Shown here in pieces: positions 1-8,257 of a stretch of 64,000 nucleotides of DNA. This stretch comes from Anaplasma ovis str. Haibei (lineage in GTDB: Bacteria; Pseudomonadota; Alphaproteobacteria; Rickettsiales; Anaplasmataceae). The translations under genes and the position numbers were made by a program. The notes beneath the pieces are model-generated. The model saw only the letters and a program-made list of their open reading frames with translations, did no database searches and was not told the origin of the DNA. Every line of letters begins with the position of its first letter. Position 1 is the stretch's first letter. The DNA lies in assembly GCF_002214625.1 (NCBI RefSeq), contig NZ_CP015994.1, forward strand, positions 868,001-932,000. Reading direction: 5' to 3'.

Positions 1-1
1 C

Positions 2-2731
2 CCCGGCATGACTGACAACGTGGGAAACTCGGCAGCTCAGATAATTCGCGATTTTTTGGGCATCGAAGGCGTTACAGTCCGAACGTCAGAAAATTTTTTC
101 TCCAAAGAAGAGCCAGACCACACTATACGCAATTATAACCCACTGGTGCAGTACTGTAAGCTGGTACACATGAAAGCAGAAGGAGTTTTTGAAGTGGAAT
201 TCCTGGGCAACAGAAGCGTAGAAGCCATTAACCGCTCAATAGCAAACCCCATTAGAACCCCACACCCGATACCGCTTGTTATGGCCCCTGATGTTGCGGA
301 CAAATGGGGAGAAGACGTACGTTCAGTAGACTTGCATGTTAGCGATGAGGAGCTCGAAAAAATTGGCAAGCATGGAATCAATGGATGTGGACCGCTCAAT
401 CTGTCTCTGGAAGCCATGCACGCCATTCGTGCATACTTTGACGGCGAAAACCGCCTACCAAACGACATAGAGTTAGAAACTTTGGCGCAGACGTGGTCAG
501 AGCACTGTAAACACAACATATTTTCAGCCCAGATAGACGAAATTAAGGAGGGGCTTTATAGACGCTACATAAAGCGCGCAACTTCTGACATAAATTCACC
601 GATATGCGTATCAACCTTCTCTGACAATGCCGGAGCTATAATATTTGATGACGATTTTCTCATAGTTGATAAGGTAGAAACGCACAATAGCCCGTCTGCT
701 CTTGACCCTTTTGGTGGAGCAGAAACCGGCATTTTGGGCGTGAACAGGGACATAATTGGGTTCGGCATGGGTGCAAAACCGATTATGAATTCCTACTACT
801 TCTGTTTCGCAGATAACCTCGAGCAAAAGTTGTACAGAGACCGGGAATGCCTGGAGGAGATATTGCCGCCACAGAAAATTGCGGATGGTGTGATACGTGG
901 AGTGAATTCCGGAGGCAATTGCTCGGGGATTCCAACCGCCATTGGGGCATCATATTTCGATAACAGATTCTGCGGCAAGCCGCTGGTTTTTGTCGGTAGC
1001 ATTGGTATCATACCCCGCACAGTTTGTGGGCTGCCAGCACATGTCAAAACCGCGCAGGATGGAGATTACATAGTGGTAATCGGTGGCAGAGTGGGAAGAG
1101 ACGGAATTCACGGCGCTACGTTTTCTTCGCATGCGCTAGAGGAGGGTGTGGGTACCACTGTAGTGCAGGTGGGGAGCCCAATCACACAGAAAAAAATGTC
1201 TGACGCGATCATCAAGCAAGCAAGAGATTTAGGGCTATATAATTCTATAACAGACAACGGGGCAGGTGGACTTTCTTCCTCGATCGGCGAGATGGGTGCT
1301 AGGGGGTTTAGTGTTGAGTTAGACAAGGTCCCCCTAAAGACACAAAGCATGCTACCATGGGAAATATGGGTGTCAGAATCTCAAGAGAGGATGACGCTCT
1401 CTGTACCCCCCAGCAAGTATCCAGCCCTTGCAGAAATTATGCAAACGCACGACATAGAAATCAGCGTTATTGGGGAATTCAACAGTACTGGACGAGCAGT
1501 TGTCAAGTACAACGGCAAGGTCATCATGGACATAGACACAGATTTTCTGCACAACGGCACCCCTAGGTTGGTCCTTACTACCGAAAAACAACTTTATCCT
1601 CAACAGCAATCGGGGTTAAGAACAAACACCTCAGTGGTGGAGGACTTGCGCAACATTATTGGGCGCAAAAACATTTGTAGCAAAGAGTATATAATTTCGC
1701 AGTACGACCATGAAGTACAGGGATCCTCAGTCATAAAGCCTCTGCAGGGCGCAGGCAGAATATGCGTAGACGCCGTGGTTCTTCGCCCTGTACCCTTATC
1801 CAAAAGGGGTGTGGTCACGTCTCAGGGATTTGGGTGTAGGTATGGAGAGGTTGATCCATACAGGATGGCGGCTTGCGCCATCGATACTGCAATACGCAAT
1901 TACGTTGCGGTAGGGGGCAACATAGATCACCTTGCGCTCATCGACAACTTCTGCTGGTGCAGCGCAACCGAACCAGGCAGACTTTGGCAACTTAAGCAGG
2001 CAGCTAAGGCTTGTTACGATTATGCTACCGCATTTGGTACGCCTTTCATATCTGGCAAGGATAGCATGTTCAACGATTTTCACGGGTATGGCAGCACCGG
2101 AGAACCGGTGCATATTTCTGCTCCACCCTCTTTGTTGATTTCCACACTGGGCATCATTGAAAACATAGAGAATGCAGTATCACCCCACGTGAAGGGAATA
2201 GACCCAATATACATACTGGGCACCACTTATAATGAGCTTGGCATGTCGGAATATCAGGCCTATAGCGGACTAGATAGCAGTAGTGTCCCCTCGGTAGACG
2301 CACAAACTGCCAAACTGATGTACCGCAAATTCCATCATGCAACAACCAGTGGCATAATAGCATCCGCAATAGCACCCGGACTGGGTGGGCTGGCAGTTGG
2401 TTTGGCCAAGGCCCTTATAGGGGGCAAACTTGGAGCTGAAATAGACCTATCCGTAGTGCCCACAAGTGGAATACCAAAGGACGAAATGTGGGAAAAGTCT
2501 GTTATGTTTTCGGAATCACAAAGCAGGATAATCGTCACTGTGCATGAAGACCACAGCGCAGAGTTTGAATCAATATTCTCAGATATTCCGCATGCACGCA
2601 TAGGCAGAACTACAAAAGATTACGTGCTAAAAATTAAAAACGTTGCTGAGGCATGTTTACATGACCTAGAAACCAGCTACAAAGCATTTAGCAATAGTCA
2701 TTATGTAGGCCACCACGCGGAAAACTTATAA
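2..2731 (+). CDS. purL: Phosphoribosylformylglycinamidine synthase, synthetase subunit (5' end outside window)
   Basis: PurL converts FGAR, ATP and glutamine-derived ammonia to FGAM in step 4 of de novo purine synthesis, in the cytosol. Visible family motifs, counted from the ATG at position 8, are TWSEHCKHN near residue 162, an ATP/Mg-binding stretch with GGAETGILGVNRD near 240, and ITDNGAGGLSSSIGEMG near 415. No C-terminal glutaminase (PurQ) domain is present, so a separate PurQ should supply ammonia. The first ~80 residues look like a PurS-type domain fused to the synthetase, making it longer than the usual ~740 aa small PurL. The frame is open to the left edge and reads Pro-Gly before the first ATG, which fits the end of the first PurS strand; no ribosome site precedes the ATG. 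I therefore think the true start lies upstream. Confidence 0.93.
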   Translation, partial: PGMTDNVGNSAAQIIRDFLGIEGVTVRTSENFFSKEEPDHTIRNYNPLVQYCKLVHMKAEGVFEVEFLGNRSVEAINRSIANPIRTPHPIPLVMAPDVADKWGEDVRSVDLHVSDEELEKIGKHGINGCGPLNLSLEAMHAIRAYFDGENRLPNDIELETLAQTWSEHCKHNIFSAQIDEIKEGLYRRYIKRATSDINSPICVSTFSDNAGAIIFDDDFLIVDKVETHNSPSALDPFGGAETGILGVNRDIIGFGMGAKPIMNSYYFCFADNLEQKLYRDRECLEEILPPQKIADGVIRGVNSGGNCSGIPTAIGASYFDNRFCGKPLVFVGSIGIIPRTVCGLPAHVKTAQDGDYIVVIGGRVGRDGIHGATFSSHALEEGVGTTVVQVGSPITQKKMSDAIIKQARDLGLYNSITDNGAGGLSSSIGEMGARGFSVELDKVPLKTQSMLPWEIWVSESQERMTLSVPPSKYPALAEIMQTHDIEISVIGEFNSTGRAVVKYNGKVIMDIDTDFLHNGTPRLVLTTEKQLYPQQQSGLRTNTSVVEDLRNIIGRKNICSKEYIISQYDHEVQGSSVIKPLQGAGRICVDAVVLRPVPLSKRGVVTSQGFGCRYGEVDPYRMAACAIDTAIRNYVAVGGNIDHLALIDNFCWCSATEPGRLWQLKQAAKACYDYATAFGTPFISGKDSMFNDFHGYGSTGEPVHISAPPSLLISTLGIIENIENAVSPHVKGIDPIYILGTTYNELGMSEYQAYSGLDSSSVPSVDAQTAKLMYRKFHHATTSGIIASAIAPGLGGLAVGLAKALIGGKLGAEIDLSVVPTSGIPKDEMWEKSVMFSESQSRIIVTVHEDHSAEFESIFSDIPHARIGRTTKDYVLKIKNVAEACLHDLETSYKAFSNSHYVGHHAENL

Positions 2732-3022
2732 GTGAAACCGACAAACTAGTGGCCCCTTGTAGTTTAGAAGAACTCTACCAGCCATGCTACTAACCATGTT
2801 ATGATGACCACGACGTTGTACACAATATAAAATGCGTGTATCACGCAACCGGTGGGATCTTGCATCGCAAATGGTCTGTATACGCAGCTTTACTTGGTGC
2901 GCTTCCTGCAGCAAAAAATGTATGGAAGGCCAATGCGTTAGCCGACAAAAATCATTCGCTAAAAGTACTCATTGATGCAACAATGCCGCGTATGCTCTGG
3001 CTAAACACTAGGAAATGTAGAC
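2732..3022. other. Gene-free spacer purL-folK
   Basis: About 290 bases between two genes on the same strand. Only short unsupported frames are visible. No RNA gene or clear terminator was recognised. Confidence 0.4.
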
Positions 3023-3520
3023 GTGGTGGTGCTGGCACTGGGTAGCAATGTTGGATCAAGAGTAAACAACCTGAAGGCCGCTGTCAGATTGCTTCCCATC
3101 TACAACTGGCGTTGTTCGTACATATACGAAACTAGGGCCCTGCTGCCGGACGGGGCACCCACTTGGTGGGATATGCCATATCTGAACATGGTAATACATG
3201 GCTACGTCAGTTTGCCCCCAGAAGGGCTGCTGGAGTGCATAAAGCATGTTGAGTATACCTTGGGAAGAAGCAACACTGGAACTTGGGGTCCAAGGCCCAT
3301 AGACGTGGACATCCTCCTATACGATAGTTTGTCAATGCAGAGTGACACCCTTACAATTCCACACAAAGAGATGCATAAGAGAGATTTTGTCCTCGTACCA
3401 GCGTGTGATGTCTGTGCTAGGTTCCCCCATACTGTGCTTAAAATCACACTAGAAACTATTCTGTCATCAATGCGGGAAGTAGACGTGGTTAAAAAGTATA
3501 ATCCCCCAAATTGCACATAG
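3023..3520 (+). CDS. folK: 2-amino-4-hydroxy-6-hydroxymethyldihydropteridine pyrophosphokinase (HPPK)
   Basis: FolK transfers pyrophosphate from ATP to 6-hydroxymethyl-dihydropterin in folate synthesis. The 165-aa product has the full family pattern: LALGSNVGSR at the N terminus, YLNMVIHG near residue 55, the signature WGPRPIDVDILLYD near residue 90, and IPHKEMHKRDFVLVPACD near 115. An in-frame TAA lies 21 bases upstream, so only the GTG codons at 3023, 3026 and 3029 can start it. An AGGAAA purine stretch at 3010-3015 favours the first. The length is normal. No other folate gene is adjacent. Confidence 0.9.
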   Translation: MVVLALGSNVGSRVNNLKAAVRLLPIYNWRCSYIYETRALLPDGAPTWWDMPYLNMVIHGYVSLPPEGLLECIKHVEYTLGRSNTGTWGPRPIDVDILLYDSLSMQSDTLTIPHKEMHKRDFVLVPACDVCARFPHTVLKITLETILSSMREVDVVKKYNPPNCT

Positions 3521-3590
3521 CTTCAAATAACACAGGCACTGTCACCGCGGCGTATCGCCCTTGTAGGACAACCTGGCCATTGAGAAAGAA

Positions 3591-4181
3591 CTACTTTTCA
3601 CCTTCACCTGGCCGCTTCTTGGGTGCTTGTTTTTCTGTGTAGACACTACCACCGCATTCATCCACGTAGCATATATCGTAGTCGCTTTTACAGAGTGCAT
3701 CACAGCGCTTAGTGCTGCAAGCATCCCTCTTATTTATAAAGGAGGAAGGCCTGCCTATGCCAATTCTGAAGGAGCCACCTGTGCATCTATACTGAGATTC
3801 ACACCTGAAGGAGCAAAAGGTGTCTGAACCACAATTTGAGGTGCATGCACTTTTTCTTGCTTCGCAAGAACTTATCCTGTCACGCTCTTCTTGCCTCCTG
3901 ATAAAGCCATCAAGCATGTCTATAATGCCACCTACGTATCGAGAGGCGCTGTTCTTAGATTCCCGTGCTTCGCACTCTTGGAGCTTATCCTGACATTTTC
4001 TGTAACAGTCGTTCTTTGTGTAAGCGCACTTCGCTACACACGCCCTACCTTCCGCACTGGCAGGGGGCTCATACACAACCTTCGCAGCCCTAACATGTGC
4101 ATGCTCGTTGACCAAACACGAAGATAGCAGCACACAAGCAACTATACTACAAAATCTGGATTTTTGCCGCACTTCAAACAC
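3591..4181 (-). CDS. Cysteine-rich secreted protein, probable lipoprotein
   Basis: I do not recognise the family. The 196-aa product has a basic N terminus, a short hydrophobic core and L-S-S-C at residues 19-22, a plausible lipobox, so it is probably exported and lipidated at Cys22. It has 19 cysteines. After the leader they form three clusters with C-x3-C spacings: C-x3-C-x6-C-x3-C-x6-C near residue 48, C-x6-C-x3-C-x5-C-x3-C-x5-C near 105, and C-x4-C-x3-C-x6-C-x4-C near 153. A charged helical linker separates clusters 1 and 2. Such spacing suggests disulfide-pinned helical hairpins, so an oxidising location (periplasm or surface) is inferred. The tail is Lys/Pro/Glu-rich. It lies downstream of the M48 peptidase on the same strand but has its own promoter-like -10 element. 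Confidence 0.7.
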   Translation of the reverse strand: MFEVRQKSRFCSIVACVLLSSCLVNEHAHVRAAKVVYEPPASAEGRACVAKCAYTKNDCYRKCQDKLQECEARESKNSASRYVGGIIDMLDGFIRRQEERDRISSCEARKSACTSNCGSDTFCSFRCESQYRCTGGSFRIGIGRPSSFINKRDACSTKRCDALCKSDYDICYVDECGGSVYTEKQAPKKRPGEGEK

Positions 4182-4223
4182 AACAACCCTAACACATAGT
4201 ATGTACCGCGCACAACTTAACTC

Positions 4224-4229
4224 ATTATA
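4224..4229 (-). promoter_or_regulatory. Candidate -10 element for the cysteine-rich lipoprotein gene
   Basis: On the minus strand the hexamer reads TATAAT, about 43 bases upstream of the ATG at 4181. No convincing -35 hexamer lies 16-18 bases upstream. It is inferred from the consensus match and position only. Confidence 0.35.
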
Positions 4230-4275
4230 GTAAACAAAGAATTATTGACATGCTTACTCAACAATAGAAAACGTG

Positions 4276-5556
4276 TCACCGCACTTTGCGTGTCTCTTCC
4301 ATATCTTCTATAACTCGCAGCTGTACACTGCCATTTTCTAGGTACATTTTTGACAGCGCAGCATATTTTGCGAATTTTTTGTTGTCGCCCTCAACGAAGA
4401 ATCTGTTAGCCATTGCAAAGTAGGACATGCCAACATTGCCCGTCCTGCCATATACTATGGCGAGATTTTTCCAGACTAATGGGTTTTCCTTTTCCTGGTA
4501 AGACACTTGCTCCAAATACTTGAGCGTCTCGTGTGGGTCTTTTAACATCAGCGCTTGGGCTAGTTCAAGTTTTATCATAGAATCTTCAGGAAGCAGACTG
4601 AGCGCGGTTTTGTAGTCTGATACAGACGCTTCTATCTGGCCAAGTTTGTAAAAAATATGGGCACGCATTTCATACAAATATGGGTCGGACGGCGTCGCTT
4701 CGATTAGGAGCCCCAACTCCTTGAGGGCATCACTCGTGTTGGCCTTTCTGTAGTTTAGTATAGACTTCATGTATGGAGATAGCGTGCCACGTTCAAGCAA
4801 TTGCACAGGCGTCAAAAACGCCTCTGTCTTTTCCACCACGCGCTCAAAGCTGGTTATGTCATCATCAGAAAAGCCCTTGACCGCGTTACTCCTCGAATAG
4901 CTGTTAACCTTTGCCAAGCGGTGTCTGCTAACCGGGTGGGTCGATAGGTACTCATCTTTCTCAGCCTCCACTAGATGAGATTCTTTCTGGCTAAAATGCT
5001 TCAAAACCTTTACCAGGCCGTCGCTGGTGTAGCCTGCGGCGTCAAGATACTCCAGAGCACGTTGATCAGCCACCTCTTCTTGTGCCCTACTGTAGGCCAA
5101 AAACCTCCTATGGTGGATTGTGCTACTACCCAACATTATAGCCTCTCCCACTCTAGGATCCACGGCCAAGGAGGTTATCATACCTAAAACATACCCTATC
5201 CCCTCAGCCACTGCACCACTACGTGCTTCACTACCCCTTTTCGTGATATGATTTTGGGACATGTGGCCGATCTCGTGCGCGATTACACCCGCAATCACGC
5301 TAGGGTCTTTCGAGAAAAGTATCAGCCCTTTGTGTACGAAGATATCGCCGTCTGAGGAGACGTACGCGTTGATAGAGTAATCATCAACCACAAAAACCTT
5401 CACAGAACTAGGGTCAACGTTTGCTGCAGCGAACAGAGGAGCGCTGATTTTTTTCATAACATTTTCCACTTCGCTATCCCTGAATACTCGCATACACAAT
5501 GCATCCGGAGACAGCATAAGTGCAGAGCACAGCGTGAAAATGAAAAATGCCCTCAT
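4276..5556 (-). CDS. M48-family zinc metalloprotease with TPR repeats (BepA/YfgC-like)
   Basis: A 426-aa exported protease. An N-terminal signal peptide (about residues 1-20) precedes an M48 catalytic domain with the zinc motif HEIGH near residue 93 and a downstream DQRALEYLDAAGY segment that should supply the third ligand. After about residue 250 the sequence becomes helical and TPR-like (for example PYLYEMRAHIFYKLGQ). Architecture and length match the BepA/YfgC group, periplasmic proteases and chaperones that monitor outer-membrane protein assembly with BAM; that role here is inferred. BamD is encoded in this window (25.4 kb) but not adjacent. The start ATG is followed at once by the hydrophobic leader. 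Confidence 0.88.
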   Translation of the reverse strand: MRAFFIFTLCSALMLSPDALCMRVFRDSEVENVMKKISAPLFAAANVDPSSVKVFVVDDYSINAYVSSDGDIFVHKGLILFSKDPSVIAGVIAHEIGHMSQNHITKRGSEARSGAVAEGIGYVLGMITSLAVDPRVGEAIMLGSSTIHHRRFLAYSRAQEEVADQRALEYLDAAGYTSDGLVKVLKHFSQKESHLVEAEKDEYLSTHPVSRHRLAKVNSYSRSNAVKGFSDDDITSFERVVEKTEAFLTPVQLLERGTLSPYMKSILNYRKANTSDALKELGLLIEATPSDPYLYEMRAHIFYKLGQIEASVSDYKTALSLLPEDSMIKLELAQALMLKDPHETLKYLEQVSYQEKENPLVWKNLAIVYGRTGNVGMSYFAMANRFFVEGDNKKFAKYAALSKMYLENGSVQLRVIEDMEETRKVR

Positions 5557-5713
5557 ATAGCCTCCTCATTTGGCAGCATCATGATAGTAAAAAGCACAGA
5601 AATACTCCATTGATCATTTGTCGACCGACCACAGGAGCGATGCACAGGTACAAGTTTGTGGTAATAAATCCGCGTGTGCGTGTTGCTTTTGTGCGGGTAG
5701 AATTACAATGTGG

Positions 5714-5719
5714 TATAAT
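5714..5719 (+). promoter_or_regulatory. Extended -10 promoter for rsfS
   Basis: TGG-TATAAT at 5711-5719 is a perfect -10 hexamer with a TGn extension. The best -35 candidate (TTGTGC at 5689-5694) is weak, with a 19-base spacer. The start codon at 5749 lies about 23 bases beyond the expected transcription start. Confidence 0.45.
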
Positions 5720-5748
5720 GCGTAAATAAATTGTTTGGAGGTTGCCCA

Positions 5749-6099
5749 GTGTCAGGGTATGACGAGCTAAAAGATTCCGTAGTTGCCGTCCTTGACGAAC
5801 ATAGCGCCAGTGACATAGTCGTCCTCAATGTTGCGGATAGATGCCAGTTGGCCGAACACATGATCGTAGCGTCTGGTAATTCTTCAACGCATATTAAATC
5901 TCTGGTTGAGCACGTAAAGAAGAAAGTATCTGAATCTGGAAAGGTGCTTATAGAAGGGTTGCGTGACGGCAATTGGGTAGTCATAAGCATGCGGGGCGTT
6001 ATAGTACACATATTCAGGCCGGAAGTGCGGTCATACTATCGCCTGGAGGAGCTTTGGAGCCACGGGGGCCAAGAATCGGCCCAATACGCTGGGACTTAG
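5749..6099 (+). CDS. rsfS: Ribosomal silencing factor RsfS (Iojap family)
   Basis: RsfS binds uL14 on the 50S subunit and blocks subunit joining when nutrients are short. The 116-aa product has the family landmarks: an acidic VVLNVADRCQLAEHMIVASG stretch and GNWVVISMRGVIVHIF, equivalent to the usual W-hydrophobic-D-G-hydrophobic-V-H-hydrophobic-F pattern, ending with YYRLEELW. GTG 5749 is chosen as start because GGAGG lies at 5737-5741, seven bases upstream; a longer TTG start at 5731 would place that ribosome site inside the gene. It is followed 20 bases after the stop by a strong palindrome. Confidence 0.88.
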   Translation: MSGYDELKDSVVAVLDEHSASDIVVLNVADRCQLAEHMIVASGNSSTHIKSLVEHVKKKVSESGKVLIEGLRDGNWVVISMRGVIVHIFRPEVRSYYRLEELWSHGGQESAQYAGT

Positions 6100-6118
6100 C
6101 AGTGTTTGACTGCCCGCT

Positions 6119-6142
6119 CTGCTCTTCCGGCCGGAAGAGCAG
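6119..6142. terminator. 24-bp perfect palindrome after rsfS, possible hairpin
   Basis: The arms CTGCTCTTCCGG / CCGGAAGAGCAG form a perfect 24-bp palindrome 20 bases after the rsfS stop. No T-run follows on either strand, so it is not a classical intrinsic terminator. As RNA it would form a ten-base-pair stem with a GGCC loop. It could be a transcript-stabilising hairpin, a Rho-assisted end or a protein-binding site. Confidence 0.4.
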
Positions 6143-6353
6143 CCGAGTGTGGATGTCTGCCGTGCGTTCGCATCTGCAGCCCTGTGCTCGGTACATGGCA
6201 CGTGGTTCTCATCGTGGTGGTCTTTCCCAACGGTCTTGCATGTTATCGGGCAGCTGTAATGGTTAACGCATTGGTAACACTCTGAAGATATTCTATAGTC
6301 GCCCCGCACTGTGGTGGAGCATTTGTTGATCTTCAATCGCGGCTGGATGGAAC

Positions 6354-7244
6354 ATGGAAGACTCTGTCATAGCTCGAAGAGCGGATGATCTGGTTATTTC
6401 GGTAAGGCAGGATAATGACGCGCGGAGCGTGTCAATTTCCGGCATCAACGAGCGCGCCTTGGCGCTTCTGGGTTTTGATGACACACAGTCCGTAGTCGGC
6501 ACTTCGCTATATTCCATATTAGATCCCAGAACGAAAGACATAGTCAGCAGCTATCTGGAATTCACAGATGACGGCACTGACCTCTCCGAGGTCGTTTCAA
6601 AAATCCGCGGGTTCACGTTGCTAAACAGCAAGCTGCAGCCGGTTTCTGTGCGGCCGAAAATCTTCCGGACGACGTCTAGCCGGGGGATCTTGAATTACGA
6701 AATTCTGATACGCGATACAAGCCTGTCCCAAAAGCTGGATGCATTCAGGGCAAGCAAGCTGCCAGAGAATTCGCGCTACACCATGCATGAGTCATTCGGC
6801 ATAATGGACGAGGCGTCCACGGCGACTGAGATAGGTGTGGTGTTGGATTTCGTAAATAGCAGCGGGGTTAATGCGGTTATATGTATGATCGCCGCAGATC
6901 CGACAGCGCATAGTAGCGGTAGCAGTCTTGTGGAGATGCTAGACAGAACGCTTTCCGACACAATAAGTGAAAACATCAGGTACACAGACATTTCGGGGTA
7001 TTTCGGAGAGCGTAAGTTTGTTTTCATGCTTTTGGGATGCGACAATGCCAGTGCTTACTCTGCGGTTTCAAGAGTTCATGGAAGCGTCTGCAACAAGCTG
7101 TCATCTCGTTGTTCACCTCCAGCTACAGCCTCAGCCGCATATGCTCAGATGCAGGGCTCTAATCTGGAGAATATGGTAACAGGCTTGAAGCGTACGTTGC
7201 TTGCAGCACAGAAAGAAACGCAGTCTGTTAAGCTGGTCATGTAA
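6354..7244 (+). CDS. PAS-domain signalling protein with degenerate GGDEF-like domain
   Basis: A 296-aa soluble protein without signal peptide. Residues about 10-130 look like a PAS sensor fold (GINERALALLGFDD, then GTSLYSILDP, then a strand-rich region ending YEILIRDTS). From about residue 160 the pattern follows a GGDEF fold: ICMIAADP, then IRYTDISGYFGERKFVFMLLG, then SAAYAQMQGSNLENMV. The active loop reads GERKF where a diguanylate cyclase has GGDEF/GGEEF, so catalysis looks lost. A role as an inactive regulator is inferred; that reading is mine rather than a recognised annotation. It is followed by a small duplication of its own 3' end. Confidence 0.62.
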   Translation: MEDSVIARRADDLVISVRQDNDARSVSISGINERALALLGFDDTQSVVGTSLYSILDPRTKDIVSSYLEFTDDGTDLSEVVSKIRGFTLLNSKLQPVSVRPKIFRTTSSRGILNYEILIRDTSLSQKLDAFRASKLPENSRYTMHESFGIMDEASTATEIGVVLDFVNSSGVNAVICMIAADPTAHSSGSSLVEMLDRTLSDTISENIRYTDISGYFGERKFVFMLLGCDNASAYSAVSRVHGSVCNKLSSRCSPPATASAAYAQMQGSNLENMVTGLKRTLLAAQKETQSVKLVM

Positions 7245-7299
7245 TGCCGCGGTGGAAGCAGCTATTCAAAAACGGTCATGCACCCTACGTATGCGCTAG

Positions 7300-7357
7300 G
7301 CTGCGGGGCTCTGGAGAATATGGTAACAGGCTTGAAGTGTACGTTGCTTGCAGTAAA
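7300..7357 (+). pseudogene. Duplicated 3' fragment of the PAS/GGDEF-like gene
   Basis: About 47 bases beginning CTCTGGAGAATATGG repeat the sequence at 7163-7213 inside the upstream gene with very few differences, then diverge into a TAA. The fragment carries no independent coding function. It is a local tail duplication between that gene and convergent chpT. Confidence 0.65.
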
Positions 7358-7490
7358 TAAGCTATTGACTATAGTGCACACGCAAAATGCGGCCGCGGTT
7401 GGCCCGGGGCTGTGCACGCTGTATATGCGTAGGTTACGCCAGAAGCGCGTTCTGATACTCAGCAAGCAGACTTCCGGCACATTGGGCAGC

Positions 7491-8144
7491 TTAGTGGAAC
7501 AGCGTTATCTCCATAGTTGCGTCATAGTCGTCATAACGAAAGGTTGCGCCATACCTCACCAACAATAATGACATAAAATAGGCCTGGATATTTCTCGTAT
7601 TCAGCTTACACGCGTCTATATCCCTGTAGACAAGCACTTGTTCTATGTCCCTATGCATTGCAACTTCGTCAGCCTTGAGTTTTACTCTCAACTGCACGCT
7701 TCCTTCCTCGGCAGTATCAACAACAGAAACAGCGATCTCCTCGCCCCGCACCATTAGCATCACAGATAGCAGCGCAATGTGCGCCAACAATCTGTTGACT
7801 CTCTCCACCAACTCTGCATCAGTAAATTGTGCCTTGACCTCCCAAAGCAGCTGGGCAACACCCCGCTTCTGCAGGTATTGTCTAATGTTACTCTGGGTTT
7901 TATCAAAACTGGAATTGTCTTCTGACGAGCTGTACGCCTGGCGTAGCAACCTAAACCTTGCTATGATCTCCTCCGATGCCTCTTCCAGCGAATGAAGCGT
8001 ACCTTCAGACTCAGGATCCTCAACCAGGCATTCAACGTAGCTCACCATAGCACCCACAGAACCGGCTAGGTCGTGCAACAACCTGGCGGAGAGCACTTCC
8101 ATGTTGGTCAGGACTCCAACACTCTGCTCATCATCAGCACCCAT
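7491..8144 (-). CDS. chpT: Histidine phosphotransferase ChpT-like
   Basis: ChpT relays phosphate from the hybrid kinase CckA to CtrA and CpdR in alphaproteobacteria. The 217-aa product has the size and layout of the family: an N-terminal dimerising helical hairpin with the phospho-acceptor motif LSARLLHDLAGSVGA (His24), a second long helix with SLEEASEEIIARFRLLRQAY, then a degenerate Bergerat-like domain with poor ATP-binding motifs (HIALLSVMLMVRGEEIAVSV). CtrA is encoded at 32.5 kb in this window, but no CckA was seen. It is convergent with the PAS-protein gene. Family assignment rests on the helix-1 motif and overall layout. Confidence 0.75.
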   Translation of the reverse strand: MGADDEQSVGVLTNMEVLSARLLHDLAGSVGAMVSYVECLVEDPESEGTLHSLEEASEEIIARFRLLRQAYSSSEDNSSFDKTQSNIRQYLQKRGVAQLLWEVKAQFTDAELVERVNRLLAHIALLSVMLMVRGEEIAVSVVDTAEEGSVQLRVKLKADEVAMHRDIEQVLVYRDIDACKLNTRNIQAYFMSLLLVRYGATFRYDDYDATMEITLFH

Positions 8145-8257
8145 CTAGTACAGACCCCGAAGTCTCACGTAAAGTAGCGTGTATTCTATAGCAGCATAGA
8201 AGTTAATCAATAAATATTTTTGTATCGGTTTGTCACATCTGGTGCTACCCTATCGGG

